Of a DNA stretch of 11,835 nucleotides, positions 1-7,096 are shown in pieces. Made by a program: the position numbers and the translations under genes. Location: the NCBI GenBank assembly GCA_016282555.1, contig JAEEKU010000085.1:1-11835 (forward strand), in the 5' to 3' direction. Source of the DNA: Methanomassiliicoccaceae archaeon. Its GTDB lineage: Archaea; Thermoplasmatota; Thermoplasmata; Methanomassiliicoccales; Methanomethylophilaceae. Position 1 is the stretch's first letter. Each line of letters opens with the position of its first letter. Under the pieces are notes generated by a model that was not told the origin of the DNA, searched no databases, and was given only the letters and a program-made list of their open reading frames with translations.

Positions 1-1110
1 ATTGTGGCGGTATACGTCGTCTGGGGCGGAATAATCGCCGTGATGTACAACGACGCGTTCCAGGCAGCCGTGATGTTCGTCGGCATGCTTTCTATATTCC
101 TGGTTACGATGTACTATTTCGGAGGATTCGGAGAGGCGGCCTCCCAGCTTACGGATCTCTGGGACATTAAAGTCGGAGAAGCCGGGCTGGGCGTTCTGGA
201 GGGATTCAACGGCTGGACATCCGTAGCGGATCCCGGCTCCAAAGAATGGCTTACCGTGGTCACATCCTTCCTGATGGGCGTGGGCATAGGCGCTCTGACG
301 CAGCCCCAGCTCGCGGTAAGGTTCATGTCGGCGAAAAGCGACCGCGATCTGGACAAGTCTTTGATAATAGGATCCATTTTTATGATGGTGATTGTGGGTT
401 CCGCATACACCGTCGGTTCCCTCAGCAACTCCTATTTCTTCGATCAGTACGGGCTTACGTCGTTCCAGTACATATCCAGTCTCGGACTCGGAACCGATTT
501 CATCATTCCGCAGTACATTCTCGAGGTGTTTTCCGGCGTTTCCTTCGGAGACGTGTTCGTTTCGCTCTTCCTTCTGTCGTTGATATGCGCGTCCATCTCC
601 ACAATAAGCGCCCTGATGCATACCATAGGGGCCGCCGGGGGATACGATCTCTACGACATCATCCGCTCCGGAAAAGGAAACAGAGGATCCCACGATTCCT
701 CCCTCAGGCTCAGCCGTATCGTGATCGCGGTCATGATGGTCGTAGTCATCATTTACTGCTACGTCATGCCCAAGGATATCATCGCGAAGGCGACTTCGCT
801 GTTTATGGGAATGACCGCCGCGGCTCTTCTCCCGGCTTACTTCCACTCGCTTTATTCTAAGAATCCGCGCAAGGATGCGGCTTTGGCGAGCATTGTCGCG
901 GGAACAACCGTGTATATATTCCTGGCTTTGTTCGTGAACAGCGGTCTGAGCATATTCCTTCCGGTTTGCAAATTCATCACCGGACAGCAGGTCCTCATGC
1001 CGGATTCGATGATAGCCTTCGTGGATCCGCTCGTGATAGCGCTGCCCGTTTCGATCATCGTTATGGCGGCCGTGCTGTGCCTAAGGAGGCGCAACAAGAC
1101 GGCGGCGTAA
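1..1110 (+). CDS. Sodium:solute symporter (SSS family), C-terminal part, truncated at window start
   Basis: The reading frame is open from base 1 and ends with TAA at 1108-1110, giving about 369 residues; SSS proteins are usually near 500, so the N-terminal part lies outside the window. The GTG at 4 is probably not the start. The protein is very hydrophobic with repeated membrane segments. The stretch GGIIAVMYNDAFQAAVMFVG and the later GALTQPQLAVRFMSAKS resemble the corresponding segments of PutP/PanF-type transporters, where a QP..L.RFMAAKS loop is typical. The family couples sodium entry to uptake of a small organic solute (proline, pantothenate and others) across the cell membrane. The substrate cannot be read from this fragment. 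The C-terminus ends in a basic tail (LRRRNKTAA), as expected after a last membrane helix facing the cytoplasm. Confidence 0.85.
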   Translation: MVAVYVVWGGIIAVMYNDAFQAAVMFVGMLSIFLVTMYYFGGFGEAASQLTDLWDIKVGEAGLGVLEGFNGWTSVADPGSKEWLTVVTSFLMGVGIGALTQPQLAVRFMSAKSDRDLDKSLIIGSIFMMVIVGSAYTVGSLSNSYFFDQYGLTSFQYISSLGLGTDFIIPQYILEVFSGVSFGDVFVSLFLLSLICASISTISALMHTIGAAGGYDLYDIIRSGKGNRGSHDSSLRLSRIVIAVMMVVVIIYCYVMPKDIIAKATSLFMGMTAAALLPAYFHSLYSKNPRKDAALASIVAGTTVYIFLALFVNSGLSIFLPVCKFITGQQVLMPDSMIAFVDPLVIALPVSIIVMAAVLCLRRRNKTAA

Positions 1111-1133
1111 TCCCGTTTCCTTCCAAACCTTTT

Positions 1134-1196
1134 ACCGTTTATCACGGTCATAATCCGCATCCGGCCGCTGCCGGTCTGCTCATTTCAGGATTTTTA
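1134..1196 (+). terminator. Possible terminator region downstream of the symporter
   Basis: The 182-base gap after the symporter holds a short inverted repeat (accgt 1134-1138 / acggt 1144-1148), a CCGG...CCGG repeat at 1161-1174 and a T run at 1191-1195. Archaeal transcription commonly ends at T-rich stretches, so this is a plausible 3' end. Nothing else was recognised here before the next promoter. Confidence 0.3.
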
Positions 1197-1236
1197 AGGG
1201 AACGTTTCGGTCATTCCATGTAAGTTCAGCGAATAG

Positions 1237-1245
1237 TATTTAAAC
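1237..1245 (+). promoter_or_regulatory. TATA box for the winged-helix/ABC ATPase pair
   Basis: The AT-rich element tatttaaac fits an archaeal TATA box. A start of transcription about 26 bases downstream falls near 1267, leaving a short leader before the ATG at 1293. This also argues against a TTG start at 1272, which would sit almost on the transcription start. Confidence 0.5.
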
Positions 1246-1292
1246 AAGTCATTTTCACGATTTACGATCATTTGATTCAATACGGTGTGAAA

Positions 1293-1622
1293 ATGAGAAT
1301 ACCCCGCAGAACGGACAGCGAATTACAGATTTTCGAAGAGAAGAATACGATATCTATTCTTTTGTACCTTGATCAGGTGGGAAAGGGAAGGAAAGTGGAT
1401 ATCTACGGCGCGATTTCCACCAATCCCAGAATGCCTAAGAAATTGCTGATGCTCGAGGATGCCGGGCTGATATACCGTACCGTCGGAAGCTGCTTCCGCT
1501 GCGAATATTACACTCTGACCGACAGGGGCCAGAGGATCATAGACGGGCTTAAAGAAGTTGAGCGCATTCTGAGGGAGGGAAATACGGCCGAGGAGCGGAC
1601 AGCAGCATGCCGGAAGCGTTGA
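1293..1622 (+). CDS. Winged helix-turn-helix transcriptional regulator
   Basis: A small protein of 109 residues from the ATG at 1293. An upstream in-frame TTG at 1272 was not chosen because the ATG has a GGTG element five bases upstream and sits better relative to the TATA box. The layout is that of a single winged-helix domain: a first helix (SELQIFEEKNTISILLYLDQ), a helix-turn-helix in which NPRMPKKLLMLEDAGLI is the likely recognition helix and following turn, a wing (YRTVGSCFRCEYYTLTDRG) and a C-terminal charged helix. The YxLTDRG end of the wing is typical of archaeal MarR/PadR-like regulators. It overlaps the next gene by 16 bases, so the two are probably co-transcribed and it may control that ATPase. 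Target and ligand are unknown. Confidence 0.75.
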   Translation: MRIPRRTDSELQIFEEKNTISILLYLDQVGKGRKVDIYGAISTNPRMPKKLLMLEDAGLIYRTVGSCFRCEYYTLTDRGQRIIDGLKEVERILREGNTAEERTAACRKR

Positions 1623-2323
1623 GACTTGAAAATGTATCAGTCAGGAGAAACGGGAAGTTCATTCTGAAAGACATCAGCATGAGCATAGGAGAGGGGGAAA
1701 ACGTCGCGGTCATCGGGCCCAACGGCTCCGGGAAGACGACTCTCATCAAACTCTTCCAGGGAGAGATATTTCCGTATTACGATGAAAGCAATCCCCCCGT
1801 CATGAGCATTTTCGGCCGCAGCCGCTGGAACATTTCGGAGCTCCGCAGGCGCATCGGCATAGTCTCGATGGACATTCAGAAAAGATTCCATCCGGATACC
1901 AGAGTCTCCGAAGTGATATGCTCCGGTTTTTTCAGCAGCATCGACGTTTTCCGCAATTATAAGGTCACGGAGGAGATGGTCAGAGCCGTCGCGGAATCCG
2001 CCGAGATGATGGGCGTCGGCGATCTTCTGGATAAAGAGATAGAGAATCTCTCCCTCGGCGAACTCAGACGCATAATCATCGCTAGATCCCTGGTCACCAA
2101 ACCGGATCTGCTGGTTCTCGACGAACCCATGACCGGTCTGGATATCGTCATGAGATCAAAATTCCGGTCTATGTTCGATATTCTTATTTCATCCGGCGTG
2201 TGCATAATACTGGTCACCCACGATCTTTCCGACATTCCGGTGTCTATGAAACGCGTTGTAATGGTCCGCGAAGGGGAGATATACTGCGACGGGCCGAAGG
2301 AGCGTCTTCTCACGGGCAGATAG
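1607..2323 (+). CDS. ABC-type ATPase, ModF/PhrA-like (COG1119-type), without permease
   Basis: 238 residues from ATG 1607, with a GAGGAG Shine-Dalgarno at 1590-1595. All nucleotide-binding motifs are visible: Walker A GPNGSGKTT (37-45), Q-loop glutamine near 91, signature LSLGE (148-152), Walker B LLVLDEP (168-174), D-loop and the H-loop histidine at 205. The segment CSGFFSSIDVF and a signature followed by RRIIIARSLV resemble the ModF/YlmA/PhrA group of soluble ABC ATPases rather than importer subunits. No membrane subunit or binding protein lies next to it, so transport is not supported by context; the physiological role of this group is poorly defined. It follows and overlaps the winged-helix gene. 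It ends with TAG at 2321-2323, one of only two in-frame TAG codons in the recognised genes here. Confidence 0.85.
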   Translation: MPEALRLENVSVRRNGKFILKDISMSIGEGENVAVIGPNGSGKTTLIKLFQGEIFPYYDESNPPVMSIFGRSRWNISELRRRIGIVSMDIQKRFHPDTRVSEVICSGFFSSIDVFRNYKVTEEMVRAVAESAEMMGVGDLLDKEIENLSLGELRRIIIARSLVTKPDLLVLDEPMTGLDIVMRSKFRSMFDILISSGVCIILVTHDLSDIPVSMKRVVMVREGEIYCDGPKERLLTGR

Positions 2324-2391
2324 ATATCGGAACTCTATGGAGAAGATATTAATGTAGAGTGTAATGCTGGCATATACAGGATGGAACTGCC

Positions 2392-2865
2392 GTGGGAGAA
2401 CTGATTTACATATGTCCGGAGTGCGGATCGCGGATCGACGAGAATTCGGATTTCTGCTGCCGCTGCGGATGTCTCAAATCCAAAGCCAGGGTTCTGGATT
2501 CCGGATCCGTTTCCGGACTGAAGTGCCCGGGATGCGGAGCGGAGGTCGCCCGCGGGGAAATGTTCTGCGGGAACTGCGGCTCCCCTCTGAACGCGGTTTC
2601 TCCTCTTAATTTCGATAAATCATCGGCGATCGCATTCGTTCTCGCATTCGTTCCGGGGCTTTTTTCGGTTTACGGACTCGGCCATCTGTTTCTGAGAGAG
2701 TGGATCAGAGGCTTTATGTTCCTTTCAATGACCGGGATATACTGGTACGTCGTGTACGCGTCGGGCCGTTCGCTCGTCATCGAAGTCATTTCCATAGGGA
2801 TTTTCCTGTACCAGATGATGGATATATTCAGAGTATCCCTGATCAGGAGGCTTAAAAATGTCTGA
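2392..2865 (+). CDS. Double zinc-ribbon membrane protein, TM2-like
   Basis: 157 residues from GTG 2392; there is no in-frame ATG before the first cysteine pair, so this start is needed to keep it. Two zinc ribbons are seen: C8xxC11 with C22 or C23 and C25, then C45xxC48 with C59xxC62. About three hydrophobic segments follow (roughly 78-97, 105-123 and 127-147), with GLGHLFLREWIRGF between the first two, recalling TM2-domain proteins. The ribbons probably face the cytoplasm, with a basic C-terminal end (RRLKNV). Such zinc-ribbon plus TM2 proteins are common in archaea and have no assigned function. Its stop overlaps the start of the RFC gene by eight bases, so translation of the two is likely coupled. 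Confidence 0.75.
   Translation: MGELIYICPECGSRIDENSDFCCRCGCLKSKARVLDSGSVSGLKCPGCGAEVARGEMFCGNCGSPLNAVSPLNFDKSSAIAFVLAFVPGLFSVYGLGHLFLREWIRGFMFLSMTGIYWYVVYASGRSLVIEVISIGIFLYQMMDIFRVSLIRRLKNV
2845..2850 (+). promoter_or_regulatory. Strong Shine-Dalgarno for rfcL
   Basis: AGGAGG lies seven bases before the ATG at 2858, inside the 3' end of the zinc-ribbon gene. It fixes the RFC start and supports coupled translation. Confidence 0.75.
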
Positions 2866-4561
2866 CTGGACGGAAAAGTACCGCCCGCGCACTCTGGACG
2901 GCGTTCTCGGCAACCCTTCCGCGGTCAATACCATGAGAAACTGGGCGAAATCCTGGGAGAAGGGGATACCGGATAAGCGCGCCCTCGTCCTTATAGGATC
3001 TCCCGGGGTTGGAAAGACCACGTCCGCCCTCGCTCTCGCCGAGGAGATGGGCTGGGATGTCGTCGAGATGAACGCCTCCGATCACAGAACCGAAGGCGAA
3101 ATAGAGAGAATTGCGCTGCGCGGCTCGGTTTTCAACACATTCGACCGGGACGGCAACTACAGTTCTGCATCCGAGGGAAAACGGAAACTGATAATACTCG
3201 ACGAAGCCGATAATTTCTTCGGCAGGACGGATTACGGCGCTTATCCGGCCGTCGGCAGGCTTATCAAAAATACCAAACAGCCGGTAATCCTGATAGTAAA
3301 CGATTTTTATGAATTGAAAAGGCGCAGCGACGCCGCCAAGAACGACACTCTGCAGATTACGTTCAAAAAGACTTCCGCGGCATCTATGACCAAGGCTCTC
3401 CGCAGAATCGCCGAATCCGAAGGAATCATCGCGGATCAGGATGCCCTGGACATTATAGCTTCCGACGCCGCCGGGGATATGCGCGCCGCCGTGCGCAATC
3501 TCGAGTCACTTTCGCTGGGTACGGACAGGATCACTTCCGAAATGGCCGCAGAGCTTTCCGGGCGCGATACCCGCAAAGATATGTACGCTCTGATGTACAG
3601 CATTTTCCGCAAATCGGATCCCTCCGAGGCCCGCAGGGTTTATTCCGAAATAGATTCGGAGCCTTCGGATACGGAATTGTGGATCGATGACAACATGCCC
3701 TACGAGTATGCCGACAAAGGGGATCTGGTCCGCGGATACGAGGCTCTATGCCGCGCGGATATATTTCTCGGAAGGGTTCACAGGCGCCAGTACTACCGTT
3801 TCTGGGCTTACGCGGGGGATATCATGACCATGGGCGTTGCCGTCGCGCGCATGAGCCCGGGACACTCTTATGAAAGGATCAGATTCCCGTCATTTTTATC
3901 CAAGATGTCGAAATCCAAAGCCGTCCGTTCCATCCGCGGCTCCCTCGTTTCGAAGATCTCCGTCGCGTATCACACATCCACAAACCGCGCTTCTTCCGAC
4001 ATTCTTCCGTACATGAAGATACTGGCATCCGGGGATCCGGAATTCCGTTTAAGCATCGCCGGATCTCTGGGGCTGGAGCCGGCCGAGCTGGCTTTTCTTC
4101 TGGATTCCAAAATCGACTCCGCCCCGGTGAGAGCGGTTTTCAAAGAGCTGTCTGAAACTGAAGAGAAGAGAAGGCTGGCGTCGCAGATTCCCAGACGTTC
4201 CGCGGTTCTCCCGGAAGTTCCGGATAAAGCGTCCGCGATGCCCTCCGTTCCTGAGAAGTCCGCCGCTGCGGAGAAACCTTCCGCTCCGAAGCAGAAGGGA
4301 CAAAAATCTCTTTTCGATTTCCGAGGTGGTTGTTACGGATCAGGCTTACAGGGATCTTCTGATAAAACAGCAGTACCGCATATACAAGGATCACGCCGCG
4401 GTCAAGCTGTGCCACTGGATGAAGGAGAGCATGCTTCACGAGAGGCACTGCTACAAACAGGATTTCTACGGCATCAAAAGCCACAGATGCCTGCAGATGA
4501 CTCCCGCTCTGAACGAATGCAGCCATATGTGCTCCTTCTGCTGGAGGATCCAGGAACATGA
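2858..4561 (+). CDS. rfcL: Replication factor C large subunit (clamp loader), with run-on C-terminus
   Basis: RFC-L joins the small subunits to open and load the PCNA clamp at primer-template junctions. The N-terminus SDWTEKYRP is the RFC-L hallmark. Other motifs are Walker A GSPGVGKTT (47-55), NASD (72-75), Walker B LIILDEAD (111-118), sensor 1 around VILIVND (143-149) and the sensor 2 region GDMRAAVRN. A Lys/Pro/Ala-rich linker leads to a PCNA-interacting box, QKSLFDF (482-488). Family proteins normally end within a few residues of this box, giving the usual length near 490. Here the next codon (4322-4324) is CGA, one base from TGA, and the frame continues 79 more residues to TGA at 4559-4561, overlapping taw1 by 236 bases in another frame. 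Residues 489-567 look like an out-of-frame shadow of taw1, so the functional protein most likely ends near residue 488. Confidence 0.92.
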   Translation: MSDWTEKYRPRTLDGVLGNPSAVNTMRNWAKSWEKGIPDKRALVLIGSPGVGKTTSALALAEEMGWDVVEMNASDHRTEGEIERIALRGSVFNTFDRDGNYSSASEGKRKLIILDEADNFFGRTDYGAYPAVGRLIKNTKQPVILIVNDFYELKRRSDAAKNDTLQITFKKTSAASMTKALRRIAESEGIIADQDALDIIASDAAGDMRAAVRNLESLSLGTDRITSEMAAELSGRDTRKDMYALMYSIFRKSDPSEARRVYSEIDSEPSDTELWIDDNMPYEYADKGDLVRGYEALCRADIFLGRVHRRQYYRFWAYAGDIMTMGVAVARMSPGHSYERIRFPSFLSKMSKSKAVRSIRGSLVSKISVAYHTSTNRASSDILPYMKILASGDPEFRLSIAGSLGLEPAELAFLLDSKIDSAPVRAVFKELSETEEKRRLASQIPRRSAVLPEVPDKASAMPSVPEKSAAAEKPSAPKQKGQKSLFDFRGGCYGSGLQGSSDKTAVPHIQGSRRGQAVPLDEGEHASREALLQTGFLRHQKPQMPADDSRSERMQPYVLLLLEDPGT

Positions 4562-5276
4562 TTTTCCGGTAACGGACTGGGCCGAGCCCCGGGATATGCT
4601 GGACGCTCTGATCGAGCATCAGAGAAAGCTGATATGGGGGTTCAAAGGAGATCCCAGATGCGATCCGGTCACTTTCGAGGAAGCCAGGAATCCGGATCAG
4701 GTGGCTATCTCCCTCGCCGGGGAGCCTATCAATTATCCTTATCTTTCGGATTTCATCGCCGAATGCCACCGGCGCAAAATGACTACGTTCATGGTCACCA
4801 ACGGAACCTATCCGGATAAACTGGAGGCTCTGGATACGCTTCCGATACAGCTGTACGTCACTGTAGCGGCTCCCAACGAGAGCATCTACAGGGAAGTGTG
4901 CCGCCCTAAGATCCCGGACGGGTGGGAGAGGATCATGCGCACGCTGGAGCTCCTTCCCTCTCTGGATACCCGCACGGTAATCAGGCATACCCTCGTGAAA
5001 GGAATCAATTTCGGATGGGAAGACGATTACGCGCGCCTGGATCGCATCGCCGATCCGGATCTCATCGAACCTAAGGGCTACGTTTTCGTGGGAAGCTCCA
5101 GACAGAGGCTCAGCATCACATGCATGCCGTCGTTTTCCGAAATAAAAGAATTCTCCGCCTCTCTGGGAAGAAGAACCGGCATGGAGATCATAAAAGAAAG
5201 GGAAGACAGCCGCGTCGTTCTTCTGGGTCACCCCGGACAGGAGACCGACGTGAGAAAAATCTACGGTCTGGACTGA
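4326..5276 (+). CDS. taw1: 4-demethylwyosine synthase (TYW1/Taw1), radical SAM
   Basis: Taw1 condenses pyruvate with N1-methylguanosine-37 of tRNA-Phe to make the tricyclic 4-demethylwyosine. The 316-residue protein keeps both cluster-binding sets with the spacing I recall for the M. jannaschii enzyme: C29, C42, C55 for the auxiliary cluster (in LCHW, HCYKQ and HRCLQ) and C65-x3-C69-x2-C72 for the radical SAM cluster. Other family blocks are ISLAGEP, FMVTNGTYP, QLYVTVAAP, IPDGWERI, RTVIRHTLVKG and YVFVGSSRQRL. GTG 4326 is the only standard start that keeps C29, since the next in-frame ATG is residue 32. A GAGGTG element overlaps this GTG, and nothing Shine-Dalgarno-like sits at normal distance, so initiation probably relies on coupling to the preceding RFC gene. 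It ends convergent to the thermosome. Confidence 0.93.
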   Translation: MVVTDQAYRDLLIKQQYRIYKDHAAVKLCHWMKESMLHERHCYKQDFYGIKSHRCLQMTPALNECSHMCSFCWRIQEHDFPVTDWAEPRDMLDALIEHQRKLIWGFKGDPRCDPVTFEEARNPDQVAISLAGEPINYPYLSDFIAECHRRKMTTFMVTNGTYPDKLEALDTLPIQLYVTVAAPNESIYREVCRPKIPDGWERIMRTLELLPSLDTRTVIRHTLVKGINFGWEDDYARLDRIADPDLIEPKGYVFVGSSRQRLSITCMPSFSEIKEFSASLGRRTGMEIIKEREDSRVVLLGHPGQETDVRKIYGLD

Positions 5277-5292
5277 TTATTTTTAAAATGTT

Positions 5293-5316
5293 AAAGGGGG
5301 GCGGGTGCCCCCGTTT
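5293..5316. terminator. Shared hairpin between convergent taw1 and thermosome genes
   Basis: A GGGGGC/GCCCCC stem with a GGGT loop, extended by AAA/TTT after one G-G mismatch, fills the 44-base gap between the two stops. On the plus strand a T run (5280-5284) lies just after the taw1 stop. On the minus strand the stem is followed by tttaacatttt. It probably acts for both genes. Confidence 0.5.
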
Positions 5317-5320
5317 GAAA

Positions 5321-6958
5321 TCACATCGGAGGCATTCCGCCAGGCATTCCTCCGGGCATGCCGGGGGCTCCGCCCTGGGGAGGCGCGCTCCTCTTCGCCG
5401 CGATGACGTCGTCGATTCTGAGAATCATGTTGGCGACTTCCTCTGCGGAGTTTATAGCCTGAATCTTCACCCTGAGCGGTTCCACTACATTCTTTTCGAG
5501 CATGTCGGCCGCTTCCGCGGTATCGAGGTCGATTCCGTAATACCTGGATTTTCCGTCCTTCTTCTGGTGGGCGTTCTTCAGTTTGATTATAGCGTCGATG
5601 GGATCGATTCCCGCGTTCTCCGCAAGGGTCCAGGGAACGATTTCCATAGCTTTGGCGAACTTTTCGATGGCGAGCTGCTCTCTTCCGCCGACGGAGGAAG
5701 CGTAATCCATAAGTCCGAGCTCGAGCTCGATTTCAGGCGCGCCGGCTCCGGCGACTACTTTTCCGTCTTCTATCGCGACGCCGACCACGCGGATCGCATC
5801 GTTGAGCGCTCTCTCCACCTCTTCCAGAACGTGCTCGGTTCCTCCGCGCGCGAAGATCGTGATCGCCTTGGGGTTCTTGCATCCGGTGATGAAGGCCATT
5901 CCGTCCTCTCCGACGAGCTTCTCATCGACTGCGCCGGCGGTTCCGAGGTCTTCGGGGGTTATCTCCATGACGTTGCCCACGATGTTGGCTCCGGTCGCTT
6001 TCGCGATTGCCTCGAGATCGCTCTGCTTGAGTCTCCTGTATCCGAGGATTCCGTTTTTGGCGAGGTAGTGCTGAACAAGCTCGTCGACTCCCTTCTGGCT
6101 GAAAACGACGTTCGCTCCGACCGCTTTGATCTTGGCGACCATCTCCTTCATGGTGTTCTCTTCCTCGTTCATGAAGGATTTCATGGAAGCGGGATCGGTG
6201 ATCTGTATCTGGGCGTCGAATTCGGTCTTTTTGACTTCGAGAGCGCAGGAGAACAGGGCTATTTTGGCGTTTTCGACGTGAGAGGGCATCCTGGAGTGGA
6301 CTTTCTCTTTGTCGACGACGACTCCTTCGACGAGGTGGGTGTCTCCGATGACTCCTCCGACCTTTTTCTGGATTCTGATGTTTTTAGTATCGATTTTTCC
6401 GTTCTCTGCAACGGCTTTGCATGCCTTGACGACGATGCAGGCGAGGTTGTCCTCTTCATCGCCTACGGATTTTCCGGTGAGCGCGGTGGCGGCAACCTGC
6501 TTCAGAATCTTGTTGTCGTCGGCTTTGACGGCGATGTTGTTGAGGATCTCGACGGCTTTTTCGGAGGCCATTTTGTATCCGTTGGTGATCACGGTGGGAT
6601 GAACGTTGGCGTTGATGAGCTCCTCAGACTGTTTCAGGAGCTCTCCGGCGAGGATGACGGAGGTGGTGGTACCGTCTCCGCACTCGGTGTCCTGGGTTTT
6701 CGCGACTTCCACGACCATCTTGGCAGCGGGGTGCTGGACATCGATCTCCTTGAGGATGGTCACTCCGTCGTTCGTAATGACGACGTCGCCGATGGTGTTG
6801 ACGAGCATTTTGTCCATTCCTTTGGGTCCGAGAGTAGATCTGACGGCATCCGCGACCGCTTTAGCGGCGGAGATGTTGTTGAACTGAGCTTCTTTGTCTT
6901 TGCTCCTCTCGGTTCCTTCTTTAAGCACGATAACAGGCTGGTTTCCGTTTCCGTACAT
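5321..6958 (-). CDS. ths: Thermosome subunit (group II chaperonin)
   Basis: A 545-residue subunit of the archaeal double-ring chaperonin, which encloses unfolded proteins and folds them using ATP and a built-in lid. Start: ATG at 6958 (MYGNGNQPVIVLKEG), because an AGGTGA Shine-Dalgarno sits four bases upstream and the TATA box lies at 6994-7003. The in-frame ATG at 7012 would lie upstream of that promoter and is rejected. Diagnostic motifs are LGPKGMDKM (43-51), NDGVTIL, GDGTTT (94-99, ATP binding), ARGGTEHVLEEVERALNDA and GAGAPEIEL. The C-terminus is the usual GGM-rich tail (GGAPGMPGGMPGGMPPM) that fills the cavity floor. Only one subunit gene is present here; others may lie elsewhere. Length and motifs are complete and nothing suggests damage. 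Confidence 0.97.
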   Translation of the reverse strand: MYGNGNQPVIVLKEGTERSKDKEAQFNNISAAKAVADAVRSTLGPKGMDKMLVNTIGDVVITNDGVTILKEIDVQHPAAKMVVEVAKTQDTECGDGTTTSVILAGELLKQSEELINANVHPTVITNGYKMASEKAVEILNNIAVKADDNKILKQVAATALTGKSVGDEEDNLACIVVKACKAVAENGKIDTKNIRIQKKVGGVIGDTHLVEGVVVDKEKVHSRMPSHVENAKIALFSCALEVKKTEFDAQIQITDPASMKSFMNEEENTMKEMVAKIKAVGANVVFSQKGVDELVQHYLAKNGILGYRRLKQSDLEAIAKATGANIVGNVMEITPEDLGTAGAVDEKLVGEDGMAFITGCKNPKAITIFARGGTEHVLEEVERALNDAIRVVGVAIEDGKVVAGAGAPEIELELGLMDYASSVGGREQLAIEKFAKAMEIVPWTLAENAGIDPIDAIIKLKNAHQKKDGKSRYYGIDLDTAEAADMLEKNVVEPLRVKIQAINSAEEVANMILRIDDVIAAKRSAPPQGGAPGMPGGMPGGMPPM

Positions 6959-6962
6959 TGAT

Positions 6963-6968
6963 TCACCT
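6963..6968 (-). promoter_or_regulatory. Shine-Dalgarno for the thermosome gene
   Basis: AGGTGA on the minus strand, four bases before the ATG at 6958. It decides the start over the upstream in-frame ATG at 7012. Confidence 0.7.
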
Positions 6969-6981
6969 ATAGACGGCGGTA

Positions 6982-7003
6982 GAATATTCCTTCTATATAA
7001 ACT
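6982..7003 (-). promoter_or_regulatory. ths: Thermosome promoter: TATA box plus palindrome
   Basis: On the minus strand gtttatata (about 7003-6995) is a strong TATA box. Transcription would start near 6972, leaving a short leader with the Shine-Dalgarno. Between TATA and the expected start lies the 8-base perfect palindrome GAATATTC (6982-6989), placed where a bound repressor would block transcription. Heat-shock control is plausible for this gene family but not shown by the sequence. Confidence 0.55.
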
Positions 7004-7029
7004 ATTTTGCAATTATAACAAAAACATCC

Positions 7030-7057
7030 AAAACCGGGATCGCTCGCGTCCGGTTTT
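7030..7057. repeat. Inverted repeat in the divergent thermosome/ATPase intergenic region
   Basis: Perfect 8-base arms aaaaccgg (7030-7037) and ccggtttt (7050-7057) around a 12-base GC-rich centre. It lies upstream of both divergent promoters, about 27 bases beyond the thermosome TATA box. It could be an operator or an RNA hairpin; position favours an operator. Confidence 0.5.
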
Positions 7058-7096
7058 ACCAAGGAGTAGATAAACCTTTACTGTATCCTCAGGGCG

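Noticed and set aside
1272..1292. Upstream TTG start for the winged-helix gene
   Set aside because: It lies almost at the predicted transcription start and lacks a ribosome site; ATG 1293 is preferred.
4140..5231. 363-codon minus-strand frame opposite rfcL and taw1
   Set aside because: It crosses two well-supported genes and shows no recognisable domain; an antisense shadow.
5120..6961. 613-codon open frame on the plus strand opposite the thermosome
   Set aside because: It is antisense to an unmistakable thermosome, is rich in Asp/Gly/Ser/Phe without any domain, and spans the end of taw1 and the terminator hairpin. It is a by-product of codon bias in the real gene.
6959..7012. Longer thermosome start giving 18 extra N-terminal residues
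   Set aside because: It would begin upstream of the TATA box and expected transcription start; ATG 6958 has AGGTGA at ideal distance and matches the usual N-terminus.
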